From: Hydractinia symbiolongicarpus
Lineage: Eukaryota; Cnidaria; Hydrozoa; Anthoathecata; Hydractiniidae
Direction of reading: 5' to 3'
Assembly (NCBI RefSeq): GCF_029227915.1
Contig: NC_079879.1
Location: forward strand, 22,460,501-22,524,500
DNA length: 64,000 nucleotides
The position numbers and the translations under genes were made by a program. Each line of letters opens with the position of its first letter. The first letter of the stretch is position 1. The notes under the pieces are model-generated. The model ran no database searches. It worked only from the letters and a program-made list of their open reading frames with translations, and was not told where the DNA came from. Below, in pieces: positions 12,410 through 24,225 of this stretch.

Positions 12410-14760
12410 TTTCCTGAGTACGATGATCTGTAGTGACCTTTACCAAATATTTTAAACGTGAATGTCAAAAATGAATAAGGAGTAAATTTGAATCAACAAA
12501 GATATTATTTTTGGAAAACAGAGTGTATATACGGTCTGTCCTCACAAAAGTTTACACAAAATGTAAAACAGATTTGTTTTTGAGGAACACATTCAAATGA
12601 ACAAAAATCAGTCCATTTTTAGCATGTCCTATATTGCCATTGCCCATAAATCTTCCACAAAAAGGTTATGAAACACATCAAATCATAGAAAAATCAGGCA
12701 TTTCATATAATATTAAAAACAAAAAAGTTTTCATTATCACCAAACACAGTTATTATTACAATTTTAAAATTCTTAACAAAAACGTTAACAAAAACGTGAA
12801 TTTGTTCTTTCAGTATATTGCATGTGGTCTTTTTCCCACAAAAGTTTACACAAAATTTTAAAAAGCAGCAGTTTGCAACATAACCTGGAATTTTACATGT
12901 GTAAGAACACCGACAGTTACAACACCTACAGTCACAACACCAACAGCCACAGCACAAAGTTTATTCTTTGCTCATTGATTTTTTGACATTTAGGTTTAAA
13001 ATAACGCATCTCAAATATGCCAATTGAACTGATTTTTGTTCATATTTTGATTTCTCCCTATAATCTATTCTCCAGTTAAGAACACAAACATTTTCTCTTT
13101 TAGTTCCGCACTGCCCTTTACCAACAATTTTAAACATAAATGTCAAAAAATCAATGAGCAAAGAATAAACTTGAATCAACAAAGATTATGTGTAGAGCTT
13201 GAAACACTAATCAAAATAATGTTAGAATCAAGTACAACACTAACAATAATAATAAAGTCAGAAATAACACATCTCAAATATTTACTTCGTTGAAAACCTT
13301 TAATATTACAATCAGAAGTGTCAAAAATCAAATTTATATCTGGAAAACATTTATTCAATTACATACTATCCTGTTTCCCAAAAATATACACAAATTGTAT
13401 AAATTAACAGGTTAAGAACACAAAAAAATTTTCCTTTGTATGATGATCTGTAGTTACCTTTACCAACCATTTTAAACGTGAATGTCAAAAATAAATAAGG
13501 AGTAAATTTGAATCAACAAAGATATTGCTTTTGGAAAACAGAGTGTATATACGGTCCGTCCTCACACAAGTTAACACAAAATGTAAAACAGATCGGTTTT
13601 TGAGGAGCACATCCAAATCAACCAAAATCAGTTCATTTAGCATGTTCTATATTGCTATTGCCCATAAATCTTCCACAAAAAGGTTATGAAACACATCAAA
13701 TTATAGAAAAATCAGGCATTTCATAAAATATAAAAAACAAAAAAGTTTTTTCATCATCACCAAAAACAGTTATATATTACCACAATTATAAAATTCTTAA
13801 CAAAAACGTGAAACCATGGAATTTTCTTCCAGCAAAAATGACATCACATACAGTTTAGTTCTCCCCAACAAAAGTTTATAATACGAACTATGAAAAAGCC
13901 ATTAGCTTACACAACAGCCTTTAGTGGAGGCCAATTCTACAAAATTTGTACTTTCAGTATATTGCATGTGGTCTTTTTCCCACAAAAGTTTACAGAAAAT
14001 TTTAAAAAACAGCAGTTTGCAACACAAACAAAAACAGGAACAACCTTCCCGAACCGAACGACCATCCTCTCATAAATGAAAATAAAGTCAAAAACCCATG
14101 TAAATTTCCAATCAAATGTCTAGCTACACCCCCCTGTAAAAATAACCTGGCATTTTACATGTAGGCTGACGAAAGTTAAACAGGATGTCAGAAACAAAAC
14201 AATAAAAAATAACTTAACACACACGCTTTAAATTCTGGAGAAAAAAAATATTCCACTTGTCATATTGCACGTGGTCCCTTTGTAAAGTTTACAGGAAATG
14301 CGAAAAGAAATATAAAATACATCTGCAAAAGTTTAAGTCTTTAAAGATTTTGTAGGTAGGTAGCTAGCTAGCTTGTTACAACATAATTCGTGCTCATAAA
14401 AGAAAAGAAGTTTGGAAACTAAGGTAGCTAGCTATAGATAATTAAAAAAGAGGAATAACAATATAAGTCATAGGTTAGAGCTAGCCCATGGAGGACAACA
14501 TTAGCTAGCTAACAGTAGCTAAGACCCCCAGTTAAATATACTTAAACTGGGAACACTTAGCTAAAACTAAAGCTAGCTATTTATGCTTAGTAAAACACAT
14601 ATAAAGAGAAACAATAGTAATAACATTACAGTGATCAGTAAGTTCAACAAACCAAAGTTTTCCGTTTGTTAGTCAGCTAACAGCTTTATGTAGCATTTTG
14701 AATTTTAGGACAAACACATTAGTTACGCACCAGGGGATACATTAATGAAAATTAAAAGAG
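12410..14760 (-). mobile_element. Helitron body fragment, minus orientation
   Basis: Inverted relative to about 30,170-31,800. It contains the 350-bp array blocks, then the 5' region with TAGCTAGC palindromes and the conserved hairpin at 14,527-14,551. It stops near 14,745 at TACATTAAT, where another fragment begins. No 5' TC terminus is attached. Frames of 60-84 codons here are antisense mirrors of frames in the plus-oriented copies. Confidence 0.65.
14527..14551. repeat. conserved hairpin, Helitron 5' region
   Basis: CCCAGTTAAATATA followed by CTTAAACTGGG, the same structure as at 8,540. Confidence 0.65.
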
Positions 14761-16542
14761 GAATAACAACATTAATCATCAGTTAGCTAGCTAGGTTTAG
14801 ATATGGAGCTTGAAGGTAACATTAGATAAGACAGATACCCAGTTATATATAGTTAAACTGGGAAGACGCCAGCTAGCTATTTATGCTTAGTAAAACACAT
14901 ATAAAGAGAAACAATAGCAATATAAAAATTATGACATTTGCAGTAAGTTCAACAAACCAAAAGTTTCGCTAGCACATTTGTTTGATAACATTAATTATGC
15001 AAAAAAGTGTAAAAAAAAACGCGGTAAAATATAAAGAATTTGAAGCTCTTAAGTGACTTTTTCCTGGCAAATGCGAGTCTGCCTGACACGTAACTCTAGC
15101 GACATAAAAACATAACGTCTAAAAATATCTAAAAAGTTCTTACTATTTGTGAATCCAAATCTACTTTAAACCCAAGCTTTCATTTTCTACTTCTAACTTT
15201 TCTTTACTACTTCTAGCTCCACTCTTCACTTTCGAATTAACTTCTTGTGGCTTCTAACTTTACTTGTGTACTTCTATGTTCACATAAAATATATATAAAA
15301 AAGAACAGAGTGTAAAACCAATTGGCAAATTTTTAGGCTAATTAGTCAAATTAGAAATGCAAAAACAAAGTTTGAGTCATAATTCATGTTAAAACAACAA
15401 CAATCAATTTAACAGTTCATTTTACGTCAATTTTTGCACTAAATTTCCAACACAAAATACATATTCTAAATAATTCCTATGATTTTCCTCAAAAGTTTAA
15501 TCAAAATATAAAAGATGAGAGGTGAACGACAAAATCAAAGTTTGCAGAATTTAATTATTTTGGTATATATATGTCTATTGATATATGCCCTTTATAACAA
15601 TATTTCAATCCAAAATGTGAAAAAGAAAAACAGTTTGCAACAAAATCAGTTATTCTGATGATATTGCATACACTTTTTCTCCACAAAAGTGTAAAAAAAG
15701 AGTGGTTCTAGGAAATACTTCTGATTCAACAAAAATCAGTATTTGTATCTTGTACTCATTAAATATTACTCAAAATTTCAAAAAACTGCGATTTGGATTG
15801 CATCAAATTTATAAATAGAGAGGGATCAGTCATTTCGGTATGTTGTCCTGCCCGGTAAGAATTTATACAAAATATAAAAAAAAACACAAGTTTTTTCGGT
15901 GTTGTACTCCCTCAAAAAAGTTAAAACGTACTGCCCTTTACCAGCAATTTTAAACCTAAATGTCAAAAAATCAATGAGCAAAGAATAAACTTGAATCAAC
16001 AAAGATCATTATGTATAGAGCTTGAAATAATAATCAAAATAATGTATAGAATCATGTACAACACCAACAAATAATAAAGTCAGAAATAACACATCTCTAC
16101 TTTGTGAAAAACCTTTAATAATTCAATCAAAGTGTCAAAAAACATAAAATTTATATCTGGAAAATCATTTCTTCGATTACATACTATCCTGTTCCCAAAA
16201 AATATACACAAATTGTAAAAATGAACAGGTTAAGAATACAAAAAATTTTTCCTGAGTACGATGATCTGTAGTGACCTTTACCAAATATTTTAAACGTGAG
16301 TGTCAAAAATGAATAAGGAGTAAATTTGAATCAACAAAGATATTATTTTTGGAAAACAGAGTGTATATACGGTCTGTCCTCACAAAAGTTTACACAAAAT
16401 GTAAAACAGATTTGTTTTTGAGGAACACATTCAAATCAACAAAAATCAGTCCATTTTTAGCATGTCCTATATTGCCATTGCCCATAAATCTTCCACAAAA
16501 AGGTTATGAAACACATCAAATCATAGAAAAATCAGGCATTTC
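14761..16542 (-). mobile_element. second Helitron body fragment, minus orientation
   Basis: Inverted copy of about 32,400-33,900. It carries its own copy of the hairpin at 14,838-14,862 and array DNA up to 16,542, where the sequence switches at a short overlap (CATATGTACATG) into a Rep-helicase gene fragment. A piece of it (about 15,430-15,920) also recurs in direct orientation at 37,670-38,170. Confidence 0.65.
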
Positions 16543-16544
16543 AT

Positions 16545-18338
16545 ATGTACATGAGAGTTGGCAGTGATCGAAGGCGATATAACTTGCCACATCATGACGA
16601 AGTAGCTGCAGTTTTTGTTGGCCAAGATGGAGCTCCTCCTGGAAACAGGGATATTGTTACCTACCCACGTGGAGGCAATTTGCGAAATATTTCTACGTTA
16701 TCTGCAAATTTAGAGCCGATGGTTTATCCTCTATTTTTTCCAAGGGGTGAACCAGGTTGGTATTATGGGATACCCCATGTTGCCGAACGTGCAACCCGTA
16801 CTCGAAATACTACTACAATGTTGCAGTATTATACTTACCGTGTAGCTGTTCGGGAAAATTTTAGCCCGATTCATTATGGTAAGAAATTATTTCAACAGTA
16901 TTGTGTGGATTCTTATGTTAAAGTTGAGGGTAACAACTTAAATTACATTCGTGCGAATCAAACAAACCTGCGTGTTGACAGTTATGAAGGTTTAGCTGAC
17001 CACTTGAATGCACGAGCTGAAGAGCGAGACCTTCAACCAGGACGTATTGTTGTCCTTCCTTCAAGTTTTCAAGGAAGTCCACGTGCCATGGCTCAAAACT
17101 ATCAAGATGCTATGGCTGTCATTGGTAAATTTGGAAAACCAGATTTTTTTCTGACTTTTACATGCAATCCAAAATGGCGTGAGATTACAGAAAATTTGTT
17201 TGCAGGCCAACGTGCACATGATAGGCCTGATTTAGTTTCTCGAGTTTTTAAATTGAAACTAAATGAACTCCTAAAAGATGTTACTGAAAGGGGTGTTTTA
17301 GGTAAAACTGTATCACATGTTTATGTTATAGAATTTCAAAAGAGGGGTTTACCTCATTGTCATTTGTTACTTCATTTAGATCCCAATGATAAACTTCGGG
17401 ATGCAGATGACATAGACAGTGTTATTTCAGCCGAAATTCCTAATCAACAAGAACAACCTGAGCTGTTTGAAATTATTCGGTCGTGTATGATTCATGGACC
17501 ATGTGGCTATCTGAATCCTAATTCTAGGTGTATGGAGGATGGTGTTTGCACAAAAAAATTTCCGAAAAAATTTTTAGGGTCTACCATTGCAGACGTTGAT
17601 GGATATCCATTGTATAGACGTCGTAATAATGGAATACATATCAATGTCAATAATGTTGATGTAGATAATCGATGGGTTGTTCCCTACAATCCATGGCTCT
17701 CCAAGAAATACAATGCACATATAAACTTAGAGGCTTGCATGTCTGTTAAATCTGTTAAATACCTTTATAAATATATTTATAAGGGTCATGATTGTGCCAA
17801 CATTGAGATCAATGAACGTATTGATCACGATGAGGTACAGACGTTTTTAGACGCTAGGTATGTCAGTGCGCCAGAAGCAATATGGCGCCTTTTTGAATTT
17901 AAAATGCATCAGCAATCTCATGTTGTCCATAGACTGCCAGTGCACTTGCCTAATAATCATATTGTTTATTTTCAGCCAGACCAGGTTGAAGAAGCTGTGA
18001 ACAGAGCTGCAAATCAAGCCACTAAATTAACAGCTTGGTTTGTGCTAAATGGAGAGAATCACAATGCTCGCCAATATTTGTATCCAGACATTCCTCTTCA
18101 TTTCGTTTTCAATAACGACAGGAAAGTTTGGACACCAAGGCGAAACTTTAACCTTAAAATTGTCTCTAGAATGTATAGTGTGAGTCCTCGCGCAGGTGAG
18201 CTTTTTTATTTACGTATGCTATTATTACATACGTGTGGTGCAACATCTTATGAAGATTTAAGAACTGTGAATTTAATTAATTCTAGGTGTATGGAGGATG
18301 GTGTTTACCATCACTTTTCATCAGGACTTCCTCATTAA
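16545..18338 (+). pseudogene. truncated inverted copy of the Helitron Rep-helicase gene
   Basis: An open frame of 597 codons whose first 575 match residues 383-957 of the full-length protein encoded on the opposite strand at 19,561-24,225, essentially without difference. It keeps the Rep part: TFTCNPKW, the HUH motif PHCH and the tyrosine motif KYLYKYIYK. It lacks the N-terminal region and the whole helicase domain. At 18,268 it breaks and picks up about 27 bp (reading SRCMEDGV) that also occur inside the gene at 17,522, then unrelated sequence. This looks like a recent copy made with template switching. The first ATG is internal to the parent gene, so this is not a normal start and the product is unlikely to act alone. 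Confidence 0.85.
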
Positions 18339-19560
18339 CCTCATCACTAATACATGCCATTTTTTATTAAATTTTACTCTGATAACCTGCATTAAGAACA
18401 AATATTAATTAAGAAAAGAGTGGGTGAGGTTAACTTAAAGCTGCACAAACAAATTGTTCTCACAACAAAAATATATGAAATACTTGAAAAATTGCAAATT
18501 GTTGAACAAATGAATAAAAGATGTGATCAATAGTTGATAATATTAAAGCTACAGAAAACATTTCATGAAAATCTTGCATATTAATTACTTAATTATTTAT
18601 ATTATTGTTGCAAATTCTTATTCCTATCTTGGCTTTTAGTTCATGAATTACATACACATTTTTTTTACATGCAATTCACTTAACAGGGTGCACCACGTGA
18701 AGGTAAGCCTTTGCACCCCACCTAAAAAGAAAAGGGAGGATAAAATGTTCTTAATGTTGATACTTTTAATAAAATATGATATAAATTAAAGAAAAAAAAT
18801 ATGATATAAATTAAAGAAAAAAAATAAGTTGTCCTGATCTTTACGTTGTCTTCAGCCTTTAAGGATTGTAATTAATAGAGCAATTTTGTACATCACCTAA
18901 AAACAAAACGTTAAGATGTATTTAAAAAAATGGTCAAAAAAAATTAAGGTTAAATATTTACTTATTTATATGTGCGAGATTTTCATTTGGGAGGTTATCA
19001 TAAAACCATTACGATGGCGTATTTACAGAGTCTGTCATTTAGAATTTAAGTTAAGGCTATTATGAACATGCACGAAATGAAAAGTTGCATTAGCAATGCC
19101 AAAAAATTAAATATTACGTTATTGAAAGAATGCAGGTAATGAGTAATTAAAAATATAAAGATTGAAATAACTTTCGCAATTTAGCCTAAAATCTGGAAAT
19201 TGCTGAATTTTGTTTCTCTAAAGATTCTACGTTTAAATAAGTACTTCTAGTTCATTTAATGAGACATCACCTTAACAGTTATACATACGCTATCAGTAAA
19301 AAAATGATAACCAACTGTAGGTATGTGACATTAGTGTCTTTAAATGAACTTTTTGATAATATTTAAAAGTAACAGAATCATAAGTACTCCTAGTTCATTT
19401 AATGAGACATCACCTTAACAGTTATACATACGCTATCAGTAAAAAAATGATAACCAACTGTAGGTATGTGACATTAGTGTCTTTAAATGAACTTTTTAAC
19501 AATATTCAAAATTAACAGAATTATGTGAGAACTTGTGATTCTGGTAATTTTAAATATTAT
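18339..19560. other. non-coding stretch between the inverted Rep-helicase copies
   Basis: No gene. It holds a GGGTGCA...TGCACCC inverted pair near 18,687 and a duplicated foldback at 19,249-19,492. It should contain the 3' end of the Rep-helicase-bearing Helitron, but the CTAG-hairpin end seen elsewhere in the family is absent, so that end is missing or different. Confidence 0.45.
19249..19492. repeat. two tandem copies of a foldback of about 102 bp, period 143
   Basis: AGTTCATTTAATGAGACAT at one end and TGTCTTTAAATGAACT at the other form an imperfect inverted repeat. The whole block occurs at 19,249-19,350 and again at 19,392-19,492 with almost no changes. On the minus strand each copy ends in GAACTAG. 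It sits just downstream of the Rep-helicase stop codon. Confidence 0.6.
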
Positions 19561-22500
19561 TTATGTGAGAACTTGACGGTAAACAATATTTTGAGAGTAA
19601 CATTTCCCATTAAAAAACCCTTGCTTGGATGAGGGAACAATACTTACTCTAACATCATCAAATGCCCTTGCTCTAGAAAAAGCAACATACAACTGACCAT
19701 GAGAAAAACATGGCCTGCGCAACAATATACCAACCTTTTCAAAGGTTTGACCTTGTGCCTTGTTTATTGTCATAGCATAAGAAAGCCTTAGTGGAAGCTG
19801 TCTGCGACGCAAAACAAAAGGCATACCTGTATCCGAAGGTGCAAGTTGCACCCTTGGAATAAGTACCCTATCTCCAATAGCATTGCCAGTGAGTACTTCA
19901 GCATCGACACAGTTGTTGTGAAGATATCTTACAATTAGGCGAGTGCCATTACATAAGCCTTTATTTATGTTTATGTTTCTTAATAACATAACAATGGCAC
20001 CCGATTTTAATTTAAGACAATGAGGAGGCATACCTGAAGGTGTGATACTATTTAAAAATTCCACCGGATATTGATTCCGTTCCTCCTCATCATCACACAC
20101 AACATCATCTGCACTAAAATAAATTTTTTCTTCACCCGGCAACAACTCCAACACCTGATCATTAATGATAAGTGAATCATCATTTGTAGGTGTTAGTATT
20201 ACAGATGATGCCATATTTTCTGGGTGAAAATCCCTAAACAAAGTATTAACAATACATTGATTTTGTTGTAACACACAATTGGATGGCACTTCAATTGCAC
20301 CTTGAAACGGTGGTTGTTCCCGAACTGGTAAAACACCTTTTCCAAGTTGCAGAAGCCATGCAGCAAATTCTTGTTCTCCTGGCCTCGTTCTCATGTTGTG
20401 AGTTAATTTAAATTTTGTAACCAAGTGCCATAGTGGAGAACTTTTTAGGCACATATCAACAATTTCAGTTGGTTTTCCTTTTCTGACAACAGGCAATAAT
20501 TGTGAAAAATCACCACCTAAAAGAACAACTTTACCTCCAAATGGAAGTTCGCTATTGCAAATGTCTCGAAGAAGACGATCTATTGCATGGAAAGCATGCT
20601 TGGGAATCATGGAAGATTCATCAAGTAAAAAGAGATTTTTTTGCCGTAGCTCAGCAGCATAAGCAGACACCGGAGTTATGCTGCATGTACTGTTTTCCAA
20701 AATAGGAACTGGTAACCGAAATAACTTATGTATAGTGGTACCGTTTTTTAAAAGAGTTGCTGCTATACCAGTAAATGCAGCAGTTCCAACTTGAAAACCT
20801 CTACCTGAAATTTCGGAAATAAGGTAATTATAAGTAAAGGTTTTACCACTGCCACCAGCACCCTCTAAATAAAACAAACGGTTATTTTGGGCTGTATTGT
20901 TAGCAACATTTACAACCGCTTCTATAACTGCATCAGCCAGTGCTGTCTGTTCGTCAGTAAGTTGAGCCCTTAGTTGAGAAGCTCTTTCAGCCTCCAAAGC
21001 TACATCAATGTTTTCAGCTGGAGGTATTTCATCTAAACTTGGAAGATTAAAATCAGTAAGAGATTTACCAGATTGTCTAAGTACAGAATGAATATCTTGA
21101 AGCACCCTGTACTCAGCTTGATCCTCGTTCATTTGGCGAAGATAATCCTCACACATAGAACCCTTGTACCTTGTCCACAAAGTAAAAGGATCAGAAGGTT
21201 CACAGTGGATAAGTATTATTGCAAACAATTGTCTTAATTGCCGAGGCATCTGAAAGTTGACAGCCTCCTCCAAAGTATTGTTCCATTCGGTATCATCTTG
21301 CAGTAGTCCACGCAATAAACAGGTTTCACGAAATGTCTCAGCGACATTACCATCCACAGTTCTTAAATCTTCATAAGATGTTGCACCACACGTATGTAAT
21401 AATAGCATACGTAAATAAAAAAGCTCACCTGCGCGAGGACTCACACTATACATTCTAGAGACAATTTTAAGGTTAAAGTTTCGCCTTGGTGTCCAAACTT
21501 TCCTGTCGTTATTGAAAACGAAATGAAGAGGAATGTCTGGATACAAATATTGGCGAGCATTGTGATTCTCTCCATTTAGCACAAACCAAGCTGTTAATTT
21601 AGTGGCTTGATTTGCAGCTCTGTTCACAGCTTCTTCAACCTGGTCTGGCTGAAAATAAACAATATGATTATTAGGCAAGTGCACTGGCAGTCTATGGACA
21701 ACATGAGATTGCTGATGCATTTTAAATTCAAAAAGGCGCCATATTGCTTCTGGCGCACTGACATACCTAGCGTCTAAAAACGTCTGTACCTCATCGTGAT
21801 CAATACGTTCATTGATCTCAATGTTGGCACAATCATGACCCTTATAAATATATTTATAAAGGTATTTAACAGATTTAACAGACATGCAAGCCTCTAAGTT
21901 TATATGTGCATTGTATTTCTTGGAGAGCCATGGATTGTAGGGAACAACCCATCGATTATCTACATCAACATTATTGACATTGATATGTATTCCATTATTA
22001 CGACGTCTATACAATGGATATCCATCAACGTCTGCAATGGTAGACCCTAAAAATTTTTTCGGAAATTTTTTTGTGCAAACACCATCCTCCATACACCTAG
22101 AATTAGGATTCAGATAGCCACATGGTCCATGAATCATACACGACCGAATAATTTCAAACAGCTCAGGTTGTTCTTGTTGATTAGGAATTTCGGCTGAAAT
22201 AACACTGTCTATGTCATCTGCATCCCGAAGTTTATCATTGGGATCTAAATGAAGTAACAAATGACAATGAGGTAAACCCCTCTTTTGAAATTCTATAACA
22301 TAAACATGTGATACAGTTTTACCTAAAACACCCCTTTCAGTAACATCTTTTAGGAGTTCATTTAGTTTCAATTTAAAAACTCGAGAAACTAAATCAGGCC
22401 TATCATGTGCACGTTGGCCTGCAAACAAATTTTCTGTAATCTCACGCCATTTTGGATTGCATGTAAAAGTCAGAAAAAAATCTGGTTTTCCAAATTTACC

Positions 22501-24225
22501 AATGACAGCCATAGCATCTTGATAGTTTTGAGCCATGGCACGTGGACTTCCTTGAAAACTTGAAGGAAGGACAACAATACGTCCTGGTTGAAGGTCTCGC
22601 TCTTCAGCTCGTGCATTCAAGTGGTCAGCTAAACCTTCATAACTGTCAACACGCAGGTTTGTTTGATTCGCACGAATGTAATTTAAGTTGTTACCCTCAA
22701 CTTTAACATAAGAATCCACACAATACTGTTGAAATAATTTCTTACCATAATGAATCGGGCTAAAATTTTCCCGAACAGCTACACGGTAAGTATAATACTG
22801 CAACATTGTAGTAGTATTTCGAGTACGGGTTGCACGTTCGGCAACATGGGGTATCCCATAATACCAACCTGGTTCACCCCTTGGAAAAAATAGAGGATAA
22901 ACCATCGGCTCTAAATTTGCAGATAACGTAGAAATATTTCGCAAATTGCCTCCACGTGGGTAGGTAACAATATCCCTGTTTCCAGGAGGAGCTCCATCTT
23001 GGCCAACAAAAACTGCAGCTACTTCGTCATGATGTGGCAAGTTATATCGCCTTCGATCACTGCCAACTCTCATGTACATGCGTACTTCTGATGGGACACG
23101 GTTTTCAGCTGCTGCCTGAGCTATTTCATCAGCTTCAACTTCAGCCATGTACCTGTATGCAGCAGCAAAAGGACTAACTCTGTTCATTATATCCTGAACA
23201 GTTTGCATCACGTCTTCTCTACAGCCATTATTTTCAGGACGTGCCATTCTCTCATTGAGTGCTCTACCTGCTTCATAAATATAAAGTTGGTTAAAAACAG
23301 GAGTTTGTCCCTCAGGAGGGTGAAGATCCCCAACACGATGCCATATTTGACCACAGATACGAAAGCATGGTGGCCCACGGCCAGGGGGAGGTCGAAGATT
23401 TGCTCCAAAGGAAGCAAACGAAACTGCACTATTATACTTACGTATATTCATTTGAAAGTTCCGTGCCTGAGCAGTATCATTATTTGTTAACAATTGCCTT
23501 AGCTGTTCAGGGTATGGTGACAAATTATCAAGTGCAACTTTACCATTATGGCAGCATTTGAAACACTCTTCATTTTCAAACTTTATAGCTTGACAATACT
23601 CACAATTTTTGTCCATAACACCTAAATAATAAACATTAGGCAATACATGTTGACGTGCAACATTATAGTATGGGGCATTTCTGCGAGCACGAACAGCAAC
23701 GTTTCGTTGTGCATTTGCTCGTCTTCTATTTGCAACCTGCGAAACATTTTGCCTTTGTCGAGCAATAGTTTGCCTTGTAGCATCCCGAGCACGTCTATTG
23801 GTAGCCTGATCATTATGTGCTTGACGTGCGATAGTATGTCTTTCAGCATCACGTGCACGTCTATTGGCAGTCTGCTCATTACATTCAGCACTACGACTTG
23901 CTGCTTGCCTAACTGAATCACTCTGATTCCTATTGTTAACTTGATTAACTGTTTCGGAATGGCGTAAAGACGCAACATATTGTGCATGTCTACGCCTAGC
24001 TAAAGACACATCATCAATAATTGATGTACGTGGTATGACATTTACCTGTGGCAGTTCAATATGTTGAGGAAGATCTGGTATCTGACCCATAATGAGACCT
24101 ATTAACCTTTGATTATTTTCTGGGCGCTGAAACACAAACCTACCTGCATTATTGAAAAGCCTAAAACCACGTACACAGTTGTTACTGTTATTACTCTCTG
24201 GGTTAGACATGACAGAAGAATACAC
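19561..24225 (-). CDS. Helitron Rep-helicase (rolling-circle transposase), intact
   Basis: A 1,554-codon uninterrupted frame, about the usual length for an animal Helitron Rep-helicase. N-terminal basic repeats of the type ANRRARDAERHTIARQ (about residues 95-185) are followed by a cysteine cluster CEYCQ...CFKCC (208-225). The Rep domain shows TFTCNPKW, the HUH motif PHCH (652-655) and the paired tyrosines in KYLYKYIYK (788 and 792, the spacing expected for the catalytic pair). The helicase shows Walker A GAGGSGKT (1122-1129), Walker B LLDESS (D1202/E1203), GGDFSQLLPV and the C-terminal INKAQGQT and VAFSRAR motifs of the Pif1-like family. In this family Rep nicks and joins single strands and the helicase unwinds during rolling-circle transposition. 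A second in-frame ATG lies five codons downstream. There is no apurinic-type endonuclease domain, so it is a canonical Helitron rather than a Helentron. The preserved frame suggests recent activity, but no 3' terminus is visible. Confidence 0.95.
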   Translation of the reverse strand: MYSSVMSNPESNNSNNCVRGFRLFNNAGRFVFQRPENNQRLIGLIMGQIPDLPQHIELPQVNVIPRTSIIDDVSLARRRHAQYVASLRHSETVNQVNNRNQSDSVRQAASRSAECNEQTANRRARDAERHTIARQAHNDQATNRRARDATRQTIARQRQNVSQVANRRRANAQRNVAVRARRNAPYYNVARQHVLPNVYYLGVMDKNCEYCQAIKFENEECFKCCHNGKVALDNLSPYPEQLRQLLTNNDTAQARNFQMNIRKYNSAVSFASFGANLRPPPGRGPPCFRICGQIWHRVGDLHPPEGQTPVFNQLYIYEAGRALNERMARPENNGCREDVMQTVQDIMNRVSPFAAAYRYMAEVEADEIAQAAAENRVPSEVRMYMRVGSDRRRYNLPHHDEVAAVFVGQDGAPPGNRDIVTYPRGGNLRNISTLSANLEPMVYPLFFPRGEPGWYYGIPHVAERATRTRNTTTMLQYYTYRVAVRENFSPIHYGKKLFQQYCVDSYVKVEGNNLNYIRANQTNLRVDSYEGLADHLNARAEERDLQPGRIVVLPSSFQGSPRAMAQNYQDAMAVIGKFGKPDFFLTFTCNPKWREITENLFAGQRAHDRPDLVSRVFKLKLNELLKDVTERGVLGKTVSHVYVIEFQKRGLPHCHLLLHLDPNDKLRDADDIDSVISAEIPNQQEQPELFEIIRSCMIHGPCGYLNPNSRCMEDGVCTKKFPKKFLGSTIADVDGYPLYRRRNNGIHINVNNVDVDNRWVVPYNPWLSKKYNAHINLEACMSVKSVKYLYKYIYKGHDCANIEINERIDHDEVQTFLDARYVSAPEAIWRLFEFKMHQQSHVVHRLPVHLPNNHIVYFQPDQVEEAVNRAANQATKLTAWFVLNGENHNARQYLYPDIPLHFVFNNDRKVWTPRRNFNLKIVSRMYSVSPRAGELFYLRMLLLHTCGATSYEDLRTVDGNVAETFRETCLLRGLLQDDTEWNNTLEEAVNFQMPRQLRQLFAIILIHCEPSDPFTLWTRYKGSMCEDYLRQMNEDQAEYRVLQDIHSVLRQSGKSLTDFNLPSLDEIPPAENIDVALEAERASQLRAQLTDEQTALADAVIEAVVNVANNTAQNNRLFYLEGAGGSGKTFTYNYLISEISGRGFQVGTAAFTGIAATLLKNGTTIHKLFRLPVPILENSTCSITPVSAYAAELRQKNLFLLDESSMIPKHAFHAIDRLLRDICNSELPFGGKVVLLGGDFSQLLPVVRKGKPTEIVDMCLKSSPLWHLVTKFKLTHNMRTRPGEQEFAAWLLQLGKGVLPVREQPPFQGAIEVPSNCVLQQNQCIVNTLFRDFHPENMASSVILTPTNDDSLIINDQVLELLPGEEKIYFSADDVVCDDEEERNQYPVEFLNSITPSGMPPHCLKLKSGAIVMLLRNININKGLCNGTRLIVRYLHNNCVDAEVLTGNAIGDRVLIPRVQLAPSDTGMPFVLRRRQLPLRLSYAMTINKAQGQTFEKVGILLRRPCFSHGQLYVAFSRARAFDDVRVSIVPSSKQGFFNGKCYSQNIVYRQVLT

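Noticed and set aside
18687-18721. GGGTGCA...TGCACCC inverted pair as a Helitron 3' hairpin
   Set aside because: The loop is about 20 nt and no CTRR follows on the minus strand at the expected distance.
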